A DNA stretch of 64,000 bases from the NCBI RefSeq assembly GCF_022602565.1, contig NZ_JALBCV010000008.1:98180-162179 (forward strand), in the 5' to 3' direction. A model generated the notes under the pieces. That model was not told the origin of the DNA and searched no databases. It saw nothing but the letters and a program-made list of their open reading frames with translations. Source of the stretch: Rosenbergiella metrosideri (GTDB lineage Bacteria; Pseudomonadota; Gammaproteobacteria; Enterobacterales; Enterobacteriaceae). The translations under genes were made by a program, and so were the position numbers. This document shows, one piece after another, positions 29,278 through 37,430 of the stretch (positions are counted from its first letter, which is position 1; each line of letters opens with the position of its first letter).

Positions 29278-29505
29278 CTAACTAGGAGCTAAAGAATCAA
29301 TCCACTTTTCTATTGCCTCAACTTTATAGATGCACTGGTTATTAGGTTTAGGATCCCCATCAGATGACACATGGGCATATTCTCTGCCAAGCATCCATGA
29401 TTGCTCCCTAGCACGTTTAATCATCCCCGGCTTCAATCCGGTAACCAAAGTTAATACGTCCTCGGTCACCCATTTAGCGAGAGTTAAAACTAAAGATTGT
29501 TGCAT
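29278..29505 (-). CDS. Putative phage excisionase (DUF1233 type)
   Basis: A 75-residue protein with WVTEDVLTLVTGLKPGMIKRARE followed by REYAHVSSDG and a final IYKVEAIEKWIDS, a pattern I associate with the small excisionase-like DUF1233 proteins of lambdoid prophages. These are DNA-bending winged-helix proteins that steer integrase toward excision. GGAG lies six bases before the ATG. It sits directly upstream of the broken integrase, so it is probably functionless now though its own frame is intact. Confidence 0.75.
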   Translation of the reverse strand: MQQSLVLTLAKWVTEDVLTLVTGLKPGMIKRAREQSWMLGREYAHVSSDGDPKPNNQCIYKVEAIEKWIDSLAPS

Positions 29506-29584
29506 AGCATTCTCCTTTACCTTCCCGCAGGCATGACGATGCCGCTGATTATCGGTGCGAATAGGGTGGGTTAATTTAAGGGGT

Positions 29585-29797
29585 TTAGTGACGGTTTAAA
29601 ACTTTAGCGCGTGCAATCTTCTCAGCATCTTCACGGCACTCACAGCAGCAATAACTTGTGCCGGGTACCGATGGCTCGCCACAATTGCCGTTCCAGTGAT
29701 TGGCTGATGCTGGCTCCGGTCTAACTCTTCTTATCAGTGCTGCATTTAGGTGTTGTTCCGCTTCTGCGTCAGCTTGGTCTGCTATATCTGCGAACAT
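29585..29797 (-). CDS. TraR/DksA-like zinc-finger phage protein
   Basis: A 70-residue protein with an acidic helical N-terminus (DIADQADAEAEQHLNAAL) and a cysteine cluster CGEPSVPGTSYCCCECREDAEK near 43-62. This fits the short C4-finger TraR/DksA relatives carried by phages, which bind RNA polymerase through its secondary channel. The finger spacing is slightly unusual (CCCEC). The ATG has AAAGG upstream. It lies between the excisionase and unknown small genes of the prophage remnant. Confidence 0.65.
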   Translation of the reverse strand: MFADIADQADAEAEQHLNAALIRRVRPEPASANHWNGNCGEPSVPGTSYCCCECREDAEKIARAKVLNRH

Positions 29798-29850
29798 AGT
29801 GGCTGCCTTTAGGTAATAAAAAACCGCCTTAGTGGGTTGATTTCATTCAC

Positions 29851-30033
29851 TTAGTTTATATCACTGCGATTAAGAGCTGATTTTATGTTTTGTATCTGAT
29901 TACCATTCAAACCTAAGGCAAATCGATTATTAGATACATAAAATAAAATATCTTCTTTAGTCACGGAATCCGTGTGCTCTAATAGACATAATGTTGCTTG
30001 GCCAATGATTGATTCTAATATGTAAGTTTTCAC
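29851..30033 (-). CDS. Unknown 60-residue prophage protein
   Basis: Not recognised. The GTG at 30033 has AGGTGA six bases upstream and is preferred to the GTG at 30042. The product is small, soluble and mostly helical (IGQATLCLLEHT, then LNGNQIQNIKSALN). It is AT-rich compared with the flagellar genes. It lies in a leftward series of small prophage genes. Size and helix pattern recall small regulators, but no family is claimed. Confidence 0.5.
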   Translation of the reverse strand: MKTYILESIIGQATLCLLEHTDSVTKEDILFYVSNNRFALGLNGNQIQNIKSALNRSDIN

Positions 30034-30108
30034 AATAATCACCTATTTATTATTACTAACTCTAAAATTGACTTAATTTATCCTAATACCCCACCTTAAA
30101 TTTTACAA

Positions 30109-30339
30109 CTACCTAACATCAGGTCTCCTGAATGTGATGATGTTGTCTACTTTTTTTTTATTGGTTTTAATTTCTAATTTAGCTAATTCTGTTAGCAAGA
30201 AATTCACCTGAGTATGATTTAATGATGCTTTGTTAACCCATAACTCTCTGATTTTACCGAAAGTTATCTCCTCTCCTAAGCATGAAAGATGGATTACACA
30301 GTAACCCAATTCAGAATGGAAAAATTCCTCATTTAACAT
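30109..30339 (-). CDS. Unknown 76-residue prophage protein
   Basis: Not recognised. ATG at 30339 has AAGGAAAA at good distance, so it is likely translated. The protein is soluble, with a probable helix-turn-helix-like spacing in GEEITFGKIRELWVNKASLNHTQ, a basic stretch TNKKK and a C-terminal FRRPDVR. Its layout resembles the neighbour at 29851 (a short hydrophobic opening then a regularly spaced helix), so the two may be distant relatives. It is AT-rich. Confidence 0.5.
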   Translation of the reverse strand: MLNEEFFHSELGYCVIHLSCLGEEITFGKIRELWVNKASLNHTQVNFLLTELAKLEIKTNKKKVDNIITFRRPDVR

Positions 30340-30620
30340 ATAATTTTTCCTTATATCAAATAGCCGTAGGATACCTGAGCCTAGTTGAATTAATGAGAAT
30401 AGCTATTATTTAGGAGTTAAATTGTTCATAATTTAAAATTTGCGTGGATGTCATTAACAAAATCCTTCTCCATGCTCCACCACACACAAGCTCATGCTTA
30501 GGCTGAATATCTTTCATAGCCTCTATCTGATGCCCGCATTGTGATTGGGTGGGGCTGATTGTGTTATTGAGGGGTAATACTTGAGTGTTGATGATTAGAG
30601 TAGGGTCAAGTCGATTGTCA

Positions 30621-30948
30621 TTATGGTAACCCCGGTAAAGGCATCCAGTGAGTAAACTCTACTTCCCCGCCGGTATTCGGGATTAGCTCACCGTGCTCAT
30701 AATGAAGGTCCATATTTCGCCAATACCATCAGTATCAAGGCACAGGGTATCACTTTCAGGGGGCGCCCCCCTACAATGCACCATTGCGTTAATTTTCTAA
30801 GCTTACTTAATTCCTTCAGCGCCGACCATAAACCAATATCACTTAGCTCTCTTTTCCCTTCGATCGCTTCGTACCATATGAAGAAATCGTTCTCGTCCAT
30901 TACCCAATCAGGTAATTCTTTTCGATTAGGAAACTTAATCTCCGCCAC
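30621..30948 (-). pseudogene. Prophage DUF551-type gene remnant, frameshifted
   Basis: The frame at 30948 reads FPNRKELPDWVMDENDFF and then drifts into IPCALILMVLAKYGPSL. In a neighbouring frame the DNA continues as DGIGEIWTF and, further on, GELIPNTGGEVEFTHWMPLPGLP before a stop at 30621. The THWMPLP ending is typical of DUF551 phage proteins. At least one frameshift therefore separates the parts. Open reading also extends upstream past 30948 without a clear start, so the gene was longer. Function of the family is unknown. Confidence 0.55.
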
Positions 30949-31330
30949 TGGCGGTGCGGGGTAAAGTGCAGGTTCTACCTTGCAGCAAATTGAGAATACT
31001 TTGTCGTCAGCGCATTCTTTCTTTTTAAGAAAGCCACTGGATTTGCCGTTAGTGATGCTAATGAATTCTTATGAGTAGAAGGCTCCATAGATTCATCTTC
31101 ATTCAAGCCAAATGGCATTTCATCTCGGCACTGCTCCATGCTTGAGATGCGGCTCTTCAGCCAGTCAATTCTCTTTTTATACTCACTTTACTCTCCACTA
31201 TAAGTTAGCCTCCCTAGGCGATGGGGTTGTGCCGGTTTCCTTCATAAAGCCAATAGAAAGTCGCCACTTAGGGCGACTTTATTAGTTATTCTGAAATATC
31301 GTGAATGTCTATCAGCATTCCACGCTTTTA
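30949..31330. other. Gene-poor prophage debris
   Basis: No intact gene is seen. Reverse-strand reading such as EMPFGLNEDESMEPSTHKN near 31030-31130 looks like further phage protein debris. A hairpin terminator lies at 31258-31281. Confidence 0.4.
31258..31281. terminator. Terminator after the GST gene
   Basis: Perfect arms AAAGTCGCC and GGCGACTTT around a six-base loop, with A/T-rich flanks, 50 bases past the stop of the leftward GST gene. Confidence 0.65.
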
Positions 31331-31960
31331 TTATTCAAGTCCTTCTTCACTCAAAGACTTTCTCACTGACTCCTTTGTCATCATTCTCTCGTACCAACCT
31401 TTCAAATTAGTTAGCCTGTCGAAGTTAATATCGGCATTGTAAGTTGATTTTAGCCAGCTAGCTTGTCCCCATTTTATCAGAGCAAAGAGGTATGCATCTG
31501 TAATCGAGAATCTTCCATTAAGATAATCCTTTCCAGCCATCTCTTTATCTAGCCATTCAAATCTAGCCAATAACTTAGGCTTGGCGGTGTCAGTGCCATA
31601 ACGACCTGATAGCTTGCTATAGAGTAATGGAATAAAACCCTTGTGAATTTCAGTTGAAAGAAAGCTCAGGGTTTCTTGAAGTTTATATCTCTCGAATAGT
31701 GCATGCGGAGGTATTAATTCAGACTCCGGTCTGAGGTCGGCTAAAAATTGATTTATAACTGAACCCTCAGTCAATTGAGAACCATCATCTAAAACTAAGA
31801 GAGGTATATAACCTAGGGGATTTATTAATAAATAATCCTCACCAAGTTCAGTAATTTGAGTCGAATGCTCTACTTTTACCAATTCAATAGGTAACTTCAA
31901 CTCATTTATGATGATATGTGACGATAAAGAGCATGCACCAGGTATGTAATAAAGCTTCAT
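31331..31960 (-). CDS. Glutathione S-transferase (bacterial GstA-like)
   Basis: A 209-residue GST with an N-terminal thioredoxin-like domain, MKLYYIPGACSLSSHI, in which Cys10 is the residue conserved in beta-class bacterial GSTs, followed by NPLGYIPLLVLDDGSQLTEGSVI, the glutathione-binding motif. The C-terminal helical domain includes RFSITDAYLFALIKW. It conjugates or reduces electrophiles in the cytoplasm. AGGAG precedes the ATG. It is divergent from an HxlR regulator, which probably controls it. The pair is AT-rich and lies within prophage debris, which suggests acquisition. Confidence 0.9.
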   Translation of the reverse strand: MKLYYIPGACSLSSHIIINELKLPIELVKVEHSTQITELGEDYLLINPLGYIPLLVLDDGSQLTEGSVINQFLADLRPESELIPPHALFERYKLQETLSFLSTEIHKGFIPLLYSKLSGRYGTDTAKPKLLARFEWLDKEMAGKDYLNGRFSITDAYLFALIKWGQASWLKSTYNADINFDRLTNLKGWYERMMTKESVRKSLSEEGLE

Positions 31961-32068
31961 TTTTAATCTCCTGAGTAATTATGTTTATTGTCCAAGAGAG
32001 GAGATAAAAAAGGAAGAAGGCATAATTTTGTGGTATAGGTAAAAAAAGTATACCTATAGGCTAATATT

Positions 32069-32383
32069 ATGAAAAAGAACTTAAGTGGTTGCTCGGTAGA
32101 GGAAGCTATGAGAATCCTCGGTGGTAGATGGCGACTCCTAATTATTTCTTATTTGATTGGTGACCCTAAAAGGTTTAGTGACCTTCGCCGACTAATGCCC
32201 AATATTTCGCAAAGAATGCTGACGCTTGATCTGAGGGAGCTGGAAGAAGAGGGCTTAGTTAAAAGAACTGTCTATCCGACCTCCCCAATAATGGTTACTT
32301 ATGAACTTACAGAGGATGGCACTAAGATCATACCAGTAGTTGAAGTGATGAAGGAGTTCGGATTATGGTATCAACAAAGGTAG
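32069..32383 (+). CDS. HxlR-family winged-helix regulator
   Basis: A 104-residue HxlR/MarR-like DNA-binding protein: CSVEEAMRILGGRWRLLIISYL, then RFSDLRRLMPNISQRMLTLDLRELEEEGLVKR, and YELTEDG at the wing. Cys8 is at the position where redox- or aldehyde-sensing members keep a cysteine. It is divergent from the GST gene with about 108 bases between the starts, the layout common for HxlR proteins that repress an adjacent detoxification gene. Effector is unknown, though an electrophile is likely (inference). Confidence 0.9.
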   Translation: MKKNLSGCSVEEAMRILGGRWRLLIISYLIGDPKRFSDLRRLMPNISQRMLTLDLRELEEEGLVKRTVYPTSPIMVTYELTEDGTKIIPVVEVMKEFGLWYQQR

Positions 32384-32470
32384 TTTATGATTATCACTCT
32401 AATCACTTGAACCGCCGCGATCGTTAAGTTTAGATATGACGACTCCACCAGACTGTCACATAACCTCAGC

Positions 32471-32638
32471 CTATTCTTTCACCTTTTCATCACGCTTGCT
32501 TGTACGTACTGCCAGCATGGATTCTGGTAGCGGAGGATTAAATGCTGCCTTGTTATTATCAGCCCTGTGCTTTCCCTGCTCGGTGTAACCAGTATTCCAG
32601 TCAGGAGTTTTGCCGTCGTTGGTCATCGACATCACCAT
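32471..32638 (-). CDS. Possible 55-residue phage-type protein
   Basis: A short frame with MSMTNDGKTPDWNTGYTEQGK followed by AAFNPPLPESMLAVRTSKRDE and a stop. It has a protein-like composition and no internal stop, but its ribosome site is weak (a distant AAGG) and it is not recognised. It may be the preserved end of a longer phage gene. Confidence 0.35.
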   Translation of the reverse strand: MVMSMTNDGKTPDWNTGYTEQGKHRADNNKAAFNPPLPESMLAVRTSKRDEKVKE

Positions 32639-32834
32639 GCCTAAATATAACCTTGGCGATTACCTCTCCTCACTGACCAGGTCTCACCCAACAAAGAGTC
32701 GCTAGTGTTCTTTTGCGTAAAACGTCAGGAAAGCGTGCTAATTCCTCTCACTGACCAAGTTACTGGCGTAAGAATATCGCCGATTTTTTTCGGGTAAGTT
32801 CATGGGATAACCTTAAATTAGGTGGGGAGGGTGG

Positions 32835-32954
32835 TTATTGCTGGCTACTGAAGGGCACATCATTGTCGAACTCCATTGGTGGTTCGTTCGATTGCAAAGG
32901 CTGACTACGTTGACTCCGCGAAGCATTATTCCTAGGGTCGTTATCAGGATTATT
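32835..32954 (-). pseudogene. ssb: C-terminal tail of a single-strand DNA-binding protein gene
   Basis: The reverse strand carries about 39 open codons ending SNEPPMEFDNDVPFSSQQ, preceded by an Asn/Ser/Arg/Gln-rich stretch. Bacterial and phage SSB proteins end with SNEPPMDFDDDIPF, the acidic tip that recruits repair proteins. The DNA-binding fold is absent: a TAA in frame stands just upstream. The tip is altered (two D-to-E/N changes) and followed by four extra residues. This is a scrap of a prophage ssb. Confidence 0.7.
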
Positions 32955-33485
32955 GAAAAATAGACTTTAACTTGGTGCGGGCACTTATGAAGCGAAAGAG
33001 ATAGATAACAGTTCTCAGCCAGCTCATTCTTAGATAAATTCTGCAAGGCGACGAATCAGCCTTGAGTTTCCCTAACGACAGTATCCCGTCGATGGAGATT
33101 ATCATCGCTCTCTAGCGCCGAATTTCGCTAAGGCCTAGCTTTTGGCCGGATGAACTCGATATAAGTGGGCCTTTCTTGTTCATAAAGTCTGCTCTCAACA
33201 GTGAGATAACTTCCTCCTTTTATAGGGTGCCACCACAGTCAGCATCCCTTTAGACAGGTTGAAATATCGATAATCTCATAAAATAAGCTTCACGCTTTCT
33301 TACGATCTCTTATCGAAGGCTTATTTACGCGTTGCGAAAGCCGATTGAATAACTCCGCAACTATACCAACACCCGTTTCCATCATCGTTCTCAACTATCA
33401 ATAAATGAAAGATGATTAGTTTATTTTTGACCGTCGGCGAAAAAAAACGTTTATATTGGGAGAAATCTTATTACTGATTAAAGTT
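32955..33485. other. Gene-free stretch before the fimH-like gene
   Basis: No gene is seen. A spaced inverted repeat AAATAAGC/GCTTATTT lies near 33282-33326. A possible promoter for the adhesin (TTGACC, then TTATAT about 18 bases on, near 33427-33457) precedes it. Confidence 0.35.
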
Positions 33486-33499
33486 ATGAAAACATCTTA

Positions 33500-34390
33500 T
33501 TGTGCTTCAGCCTGCTTTTTTTATTCAACTCTAGTGCGCAGGCTTTCGCCTGCAAAACGGCTGCCGGTGTGACGATCCCAGTTGGCGGGGGAAACGCTAA
33601 CGTTTATGTTAACCTGACTCCTCAAGTTCAATCAGGCGGCAACCTAGTCGTCGACTTAGCGAACAGTATCTTTTGTCATAACGACTATCCGGCAAGTATT
33701 ACCGACTACGTGACGCTGGCGTCGGGTTCTTCCTTCAACGGGGTGCTGAAAAACTTTACTGGCTCTGTGATCTATAATAGTAAAAGCTACTCATTCCCGA
33801 CAACGAGTGAAACGTCGAGAGTGCTCTATCGATCCAAGACAGATACGCCCTGGCCCACGCGGCTATTACTGACGCCCATCAGTACCGCTGAGGGGGTGGT
33901 GGTTAATGCCGGTACCTTAATCGCTTCATTAGTGCTTCACCAAACCAATAATGTTGGTAATGACTCCTATTATTACGCGTGGAATATCTACGCCTCTAAT
34001 AACGTCGTGGTGCCAACAGGAGGCTGTGATGTCGATAACCGAAATCTGACCGTACAACTCCCTAATTATCCTGGCCAGCAAGCTTTTACAATCAATGTTC
34101 ACTGTGCCACCGATAAAAATCTTAACTATGCCCTCAGTGGTACGACTGTCGACTCCGCAGGGACTATCTTGAAGAATGTGCTCGAAGGAAATACCGATTC
34201 GGCAAGCGGAGTGGGGGTTCAGATTCTCAAAGACGGTACGCCGGTTAAGTTTGGGGATACCATCAAACTCGGTAAAGTCACCTCTTCTGGAACAAACATT
34301 ACCTTGACGGCTCAATACCAACCCACCAGTGGGCAAATGACCGCAGGGAAAGTCCAGTCAATCGTCGGGATGAATTTCACTTATCAATAA
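33500..34390 (+). CDS. fimH: Orphan FimH-like mannose-binding fimbrial adhesin; start out of frame
   Basis: A two-domain type 1 fimbrial tip adhesin. The mature part starts FACKTAAG and ends GMNFTYQ, closely following E. coli FimH. In mature numbering the mannose pocket is kept: F1, N46, D47, Y48, D54, Q133, N135, D140; position 142 is Tyr instead of Phe and 137 is Val instead of Tyr. The pilin domain begins near VPTGGCDV. The good start ATG at 33486 is out of frame. One extra base in the T7 tract (33516-33522) would join it to the gene; otherwise only TTG 33500, with no ribosome site, can open the frame. No chaperone, usher or pilin genes are nearby. Confidence 0.82.
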   Translation: MCFSLLFLFNSSAQAFACKTAAGVTIPVGGGNANVYVNLTPQVQSGGNLVVDLANSIFCHNDYPASITDYVTLASGSSFNGVLKNFTGSVIYNSKSYSFPTTSETSRVLYRSKTDTPWPTRLLLTPISTAEGVVVNAGTLIASLVLHQTNNVGNDSYYYAWNIYASNNVVVPTGGCDVDNRNLTVQLPNYPGQQAFTINVHCATDKNLNYALSGTTVDSAGTILKNVLEGNTDSASGVGVQILKDGTPVKFGDTIKLGKVTSSGTNITLTAQYQPTSGQMTAGKVQSIVGMNFTYQ

Positions 34391-34506
34391 TCTCTAACAG
34401 ACAAAGCAACCTAGGTAGCCTTGCCAAGTTTGCGTCAAGCGTTACCTTTACCTGCCAGCGATGCTTCACCCTTAACGTTGGCGTAAATTGATCCCCTTCC
34501 AGAAAG

Positions 34507-34529
34507 CAGTGTCACTATTAGTGACACTG
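34507..34529. terminator. Perfect 10-bp hairpin between fimH and the broken transporter gene
   Basis: Arms CAGTGTCACT and AGTGACACTG with a three-base loop sit between convergent genes. There is no long T run. Confidence 0.45.
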
Positions 34530-34566
34530 TCACTTTACTGAGAAGTAATGCTTGCTGCTACCAAGG

Positions 34567-35640
34567 TTAACTGAAATAACTACGCATAATGCGCTGGATA
34601 GAGTGTAAATTAGTGTTTTCTTCGCAGAGATAACAGTAGCGCGTAAAGCTTTTATGTGTGTGTTCGTCAAAAATAATGCTTCGTCGTACGCTAAGTAAAC
34701 TATCCTGTTTAACGCCTTTTTCGACGCTAAGATCACGGCCCAAGGCGAGCTCTGCTTGAAAAGCGGCAGTGAAAATATGTGTAGCCGAGAGACGAAGATA
34801 ACAGGTAGCAAGCTTATCGTTTAGGGTATGGTGATTGTTGATAGCGCCTGCGCCTTTATTCCAACTGCCCCCGAAGGCTAATTGAGTTGCCGACTCAAGA
34901 TTATAGCGAAGATAGAGTTGGTACTCGTATTTAGGTGTTTGTGTTTGATTGTCGTGCGATACTCCACAACGGTGATTAGTGCTCACCCCTGACACATCGC
35001 CCTGTATCCAAGAACCACTGTTCGCTGAAATGATGGACATACGTGGCTTGCAACAGATAGCGACAATAATTGCCCCCACTATTGACGGCCTGATCACTCT
35101 GATGATGATCGATAGGCGCATAGCGATAGGAGGCGAGGGAGAAAATATCGCTGTGGTTGGCACTGAATTTAAAAGTTCATCCTAATATGATATCGACGTT
35201 GCCGAAGGTTATCCCCCAAGGGCTTAACATCAGCGAGCGTATTAGCCCTTACCCAAGGGACCATAAGTTGCGGCTCGATACTGAGAAGGGTTATGGGACG
35301 ATAGCGATAGGTATAACGGACTAGGGTGTCTTGGCTACGAAACTGATTATTATCAGAAACGCGCCGATTATCTGAAAACATGGCGTGACTCCGGGTAGAC
35401 TGGAAATAAGTCAGTACAATACTTTTGTCGGGCTGTAACATTTCGTAGTTCCTGGGACGAACTTGAGTGCGTAGGCCGGAGAGTGAATCGTGAAAGTCAT
35501 CAATCGCCTTGATCCGCTTACGCCGATGGACGCGACAAGCTTGGCTGTTAAGTAAGCCCGCGGTGACGGCGCCGATAGCCGGTACGACGGCAGAAAAGCA
35601 GATTATTGAGCGGTAGACGCTTTGGAGATCACGCTGTCAG
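34567..35640 (-). pseudogene. Broken outer-membrane transporter-like gene (Phenol_MetA_deg type)
   Basis: Reading right to left, one frame gives KAIDDFHDSLSGLRTQVRP, RNYEMLQPDKSIVLTYFQS and RFRSQDTLVRY-like beta strands, ending at 35169. Another frame then gives YEYQLYLRYNLESATQLAFGG and AELALGRDLSVEKGVKQDS to 34567. Together they resemble the outer-membrane beta-barrel family annotated as MetA-pathway phenol degradation or simply transporter. The frames are split by frameshifts and the last 40 residues look out of frame. No intact start was found. It lies downstream of the formate/nitrite-type channel gene in the same direction. Confidence 0.65.
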
Positions 35641-35750
35641 AGGAAAATATTGCCCAGTTAGAAGCGCCTTATATTACGCATCCGGTATTGGGTATGATCT
35701 AGGCTTAGGTGGCCGTAGCAGCCCCGGTGAAGGGCTGATACGGCAGGTTG

Positions 35751-36635
35751 CTACTGATGTTCTACCGAAGCAGAAGTGTCTTTTTGCATATCCATACGGA
35801 TCTGCGCGTGGCTGAGAAGCGCGAAGATGAAAGTTCCGCCACAGATATTCCCTAGTAGTGTTGGAATGGCGAACGGCCAAACGAAGGATTGCCAAGGCAG
35901 TGCACCGGTAAACACAAGGTAAAGGACTTCGATGGTGCCTACCACGATATGTGTGGTATCGGCGACCGCAATAAGCCAAGTCATCAGCAGAATAACCAGT
36001 ATTTTGGCATTCCCTGCCGACGGCAGCATCCATACCATGGTGGCGACAATCCAGCCGGAAACTACTGCTTTAGCAAACATTTGTGTTGGAGTATTCTCCA
36101 TCACCTTCATGCCAATATCGTGGAAGGCTTGTCTAATGGCGGGATCAAAGACCGGCATATAGCCAAATGCCCACGCCACGATAGCGGTCCCAATCAAATT
36201 GCCCAATAGCACCACAGTCCACAGTCTCAATAGAAGATAGAGGTTGTTGGCGGTTGGCTTCTGCATTACGGAAAGTACCGGAGTGATGGTATTTTCGGTG
36301 AATAGTTGTTGGTGAGCCATGATGACGATAATAAAGCCAAAGGTATAGCCGATGCTTTCGATCAGCAAGCTACCGGAAAAATGGCCTAACTCAGCATGAA
36401 AAATCCCTTTCGCCAACAGCGAGGCGCTCATTGATAATCCCGCGGCAATTGCTGACCATAATAGTGCCCAAATATCGCGTTCCAGCTCTTTTTCACCCTC
36501 TTGACGGATATGCTCGTGGGTAGCCATGGCCTGTGAGGGAAGATTCTCCTCATCCACTTCGATATCTTCACCTTTTTTATTCTCTTTACCCTCGATTTCT
36601 TGGGAGTGAGTCTCATTTTTTTTGTTTTGATTCAT
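35751..36635 (-). CDS. Formate/nitrite transporter family channel, YfdC-like
   Basis: A 294-residue protein of the FNT family. The first 50 residues are very acidic and lysine-rich and lie in the cytoplasm. Six hydrophobic segments follow from about residue 58. Motifs include IIVIMAHQQLFTENTITPVL, LLGNLIGTAIVAW and LLGNICGGTFIFALL, where FNT channels have their G-N signatures. The long charged leader and the sequence style recall E. coli YfdC rather than FocA or NirC. It probably passes small monovalent anions. It overlaps the end of a small gene at 36613-36858, so it may be coupled to it. Confidence 0.85.
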   Translation of the reverse strand: MNQNKKNETHSQEIEGKENKKGEDIEVDEENLPSQAMATHEHIRQEGEKELERDIWALLWSAIAAGLSMSASLLAKGIFHAELGHFSGSLLIESIGYTFGFIIVIMAHQQLFTENTITPVLSVMQKPTANNLYLLLRLWTVVLLGNLIGTAIVAWAFGYMPVFDPAIRQAFHDIGMKVMENTPTQMFAKAVVSGWIVATMVWMLPSAGNAKILVILLMTWLIAVADTTHIVVGTIEVLYLVFTGALPWQSFVWPFAIPTLLGNICGGTFIFALLSHAQIRMDMQKDTSASVEHQ

Positions 36636-36858
36636 CGGCTTTACTCAGAAAATAGCGTGGTACTTCAAGCTTAGCACTCTTTAACAAAATTGCAGTATCC
36701 GGGGAGACAAAAAAGGGCTTTTCTAACAGCGAACGACGAAGCGTAGGTGGGAGGAAGGAAAGGATTATGTCGCGAGCGATCGTTGCTAAGCCTAATAACC
36801 CTTTACTTAATCGGTCAAGGCGATAGGGGCGGATCATAGAGTTTAATGAGTGCGTCAT
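36613..36858 (-). CDS. Unknown 81-residue protein
   Basis: Not recognised. The frame reads MTHSLNSMIRPYRLDRLSKG, then LATIARDIILSFLPPTLRRS and a lysine-rich end. It overlaps the formate/nitrite-type channel start by 23 bases and the upstream small gene by 44 bases in another frame. The ribosome site is poor. It may be an independent basic protein, or the second half of a gene split by a frameshift from the frame at 36815-36994. Confidence 0.45.
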   Translation of the reverse strand: MTHSLNSMIRPYRLDRLSKGLLGLATIARDIILSFLPPTLRRSLLEKPFFVSPDTAILLKSAKLEVPRYFLSKADESKQKK

Positions 36859-36994
36859 TGACGATAAGGGTAGAGAGGGCTAGAAGGCGCTCTTCTTCTT
36901 GCTCGTTATAGAGACGATAGGAGTAGAGTTCGATAATTTGAATGTCAACGATATCCACCTCAAAAAAAGGGGCAAGGAACGCTATTTTAGTCAT
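36815..36994 (-). CDS. Unknown 59-residue protein
   Basis: Not recognised. ATG at 36994 is preceded by AAGGAG at seven bases, one of the best ribosome sites in this area, so translation is likely. The product opens MTKIAFLAPFFEVDIVDIQ and continues with acidic helical sequence (YNEQEEERLLALSTL). No membrane segment. The C-terminus (KLYDPPLSP) lies within the overlap with the next frame, which could mean a frameshifted longer gene. Confidence 0.5.
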   Translation of the reverse strand: MTKIAFLAPFFEVDIVDIQIIELYSYRLYNEQEEERLLALSTLIVNDALIKLYDPPLSP

Positions 36995-37228
36995 CAGCAA
37001 TCTCCTTTTAACCAGGGTTGGGCTAAGTAGGATTAGGAGGAATCTCCGCCTTATGGGGCTGAGAGGAATAAGTATAGTGTATTGTCGGCTAGCTAAATGG
37101 AAAGTTAACGCTTAAATGATATTTTTATGATGGGGCTGAATAGATATTGCTGATTGCTCAGTCTTGGAGGCGGCGGTGATACCACGTTAAAGTCACTTGA
37201 GAATAGCGCCGGTGCGTAATGTCAGATA

Positions 37229-37430
37229 AAAAAAACCCGCACGAAGCGGGAAGTAGGAACATAACAGGATTTCGAATGAACATACTGACAGTCATCGGGG
37301 GGTGACTGTTCTTTTCCGGACGAAAAGAGTATGTCTTCAGTCATTAAGCGTAGTACGACTTACATGATAATCAACATTCTATTAGTTAACTTTGTGATTA
37401 TTTGTGCGATAACTTGTTTTGAATAAAGGT
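37229..37430 (-). ncRNA. Candidate structured small RNA with three-way junction and terminator
   Basis: No protein gene fits. Pairing is striking: CATACT/AGTATG (37281-37286 with 37328-37333) closes a junction holding ACAGTCA/TGACTGT (37288-37294 with 37303-37309, G/C-rich eight-base loop) and CTTTTC/GAAAAG (37311-37316 with 37322-37327), with almost no unpaired bases at the junction. On the reverse strand the first inner loop is CCCCCCGA, and about 30 bases later comes CCCGC-TTCGT-GCGGG followed by eight T, an ideal terminator (37229-37250). The 5' end is unknown; 37370-37430 is AT-rich with promoter-like TAGAAT. I do not match it to a named RNA. Confidence 0.45.

Larger units (their letters stand above)
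28645..32954. mobile_element. Decayed lambdoid-type prophage or island remnant
   Basis: Between fliE and the fimH-like gene lies AT-rich DNA with phage-type genes, mostly leftward: a damaged tyrosine integrase, a DUF1233-type excisionase, a TraR/DksA-like zinc finger, small unknown genes, a DUF551-type fragment and the tail of an ssb gene. There are no structural, lysis or packaging genes. A GST/HxlR pair sits inside and may be cargo or a separate arrival. The left border should lie just beyond the integrase end (about 28.6 kb). I could not find matching att repeats by eye, so the right border (about 33.0-33.4 kb) is a guess. Confidence 0.75.

Noticed and set aside
35889..36209. Open frames opposite the formate/nitrite-type channel gene
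   Set aside because: They mirror a gene with clear membrane topology and have no support of their own.
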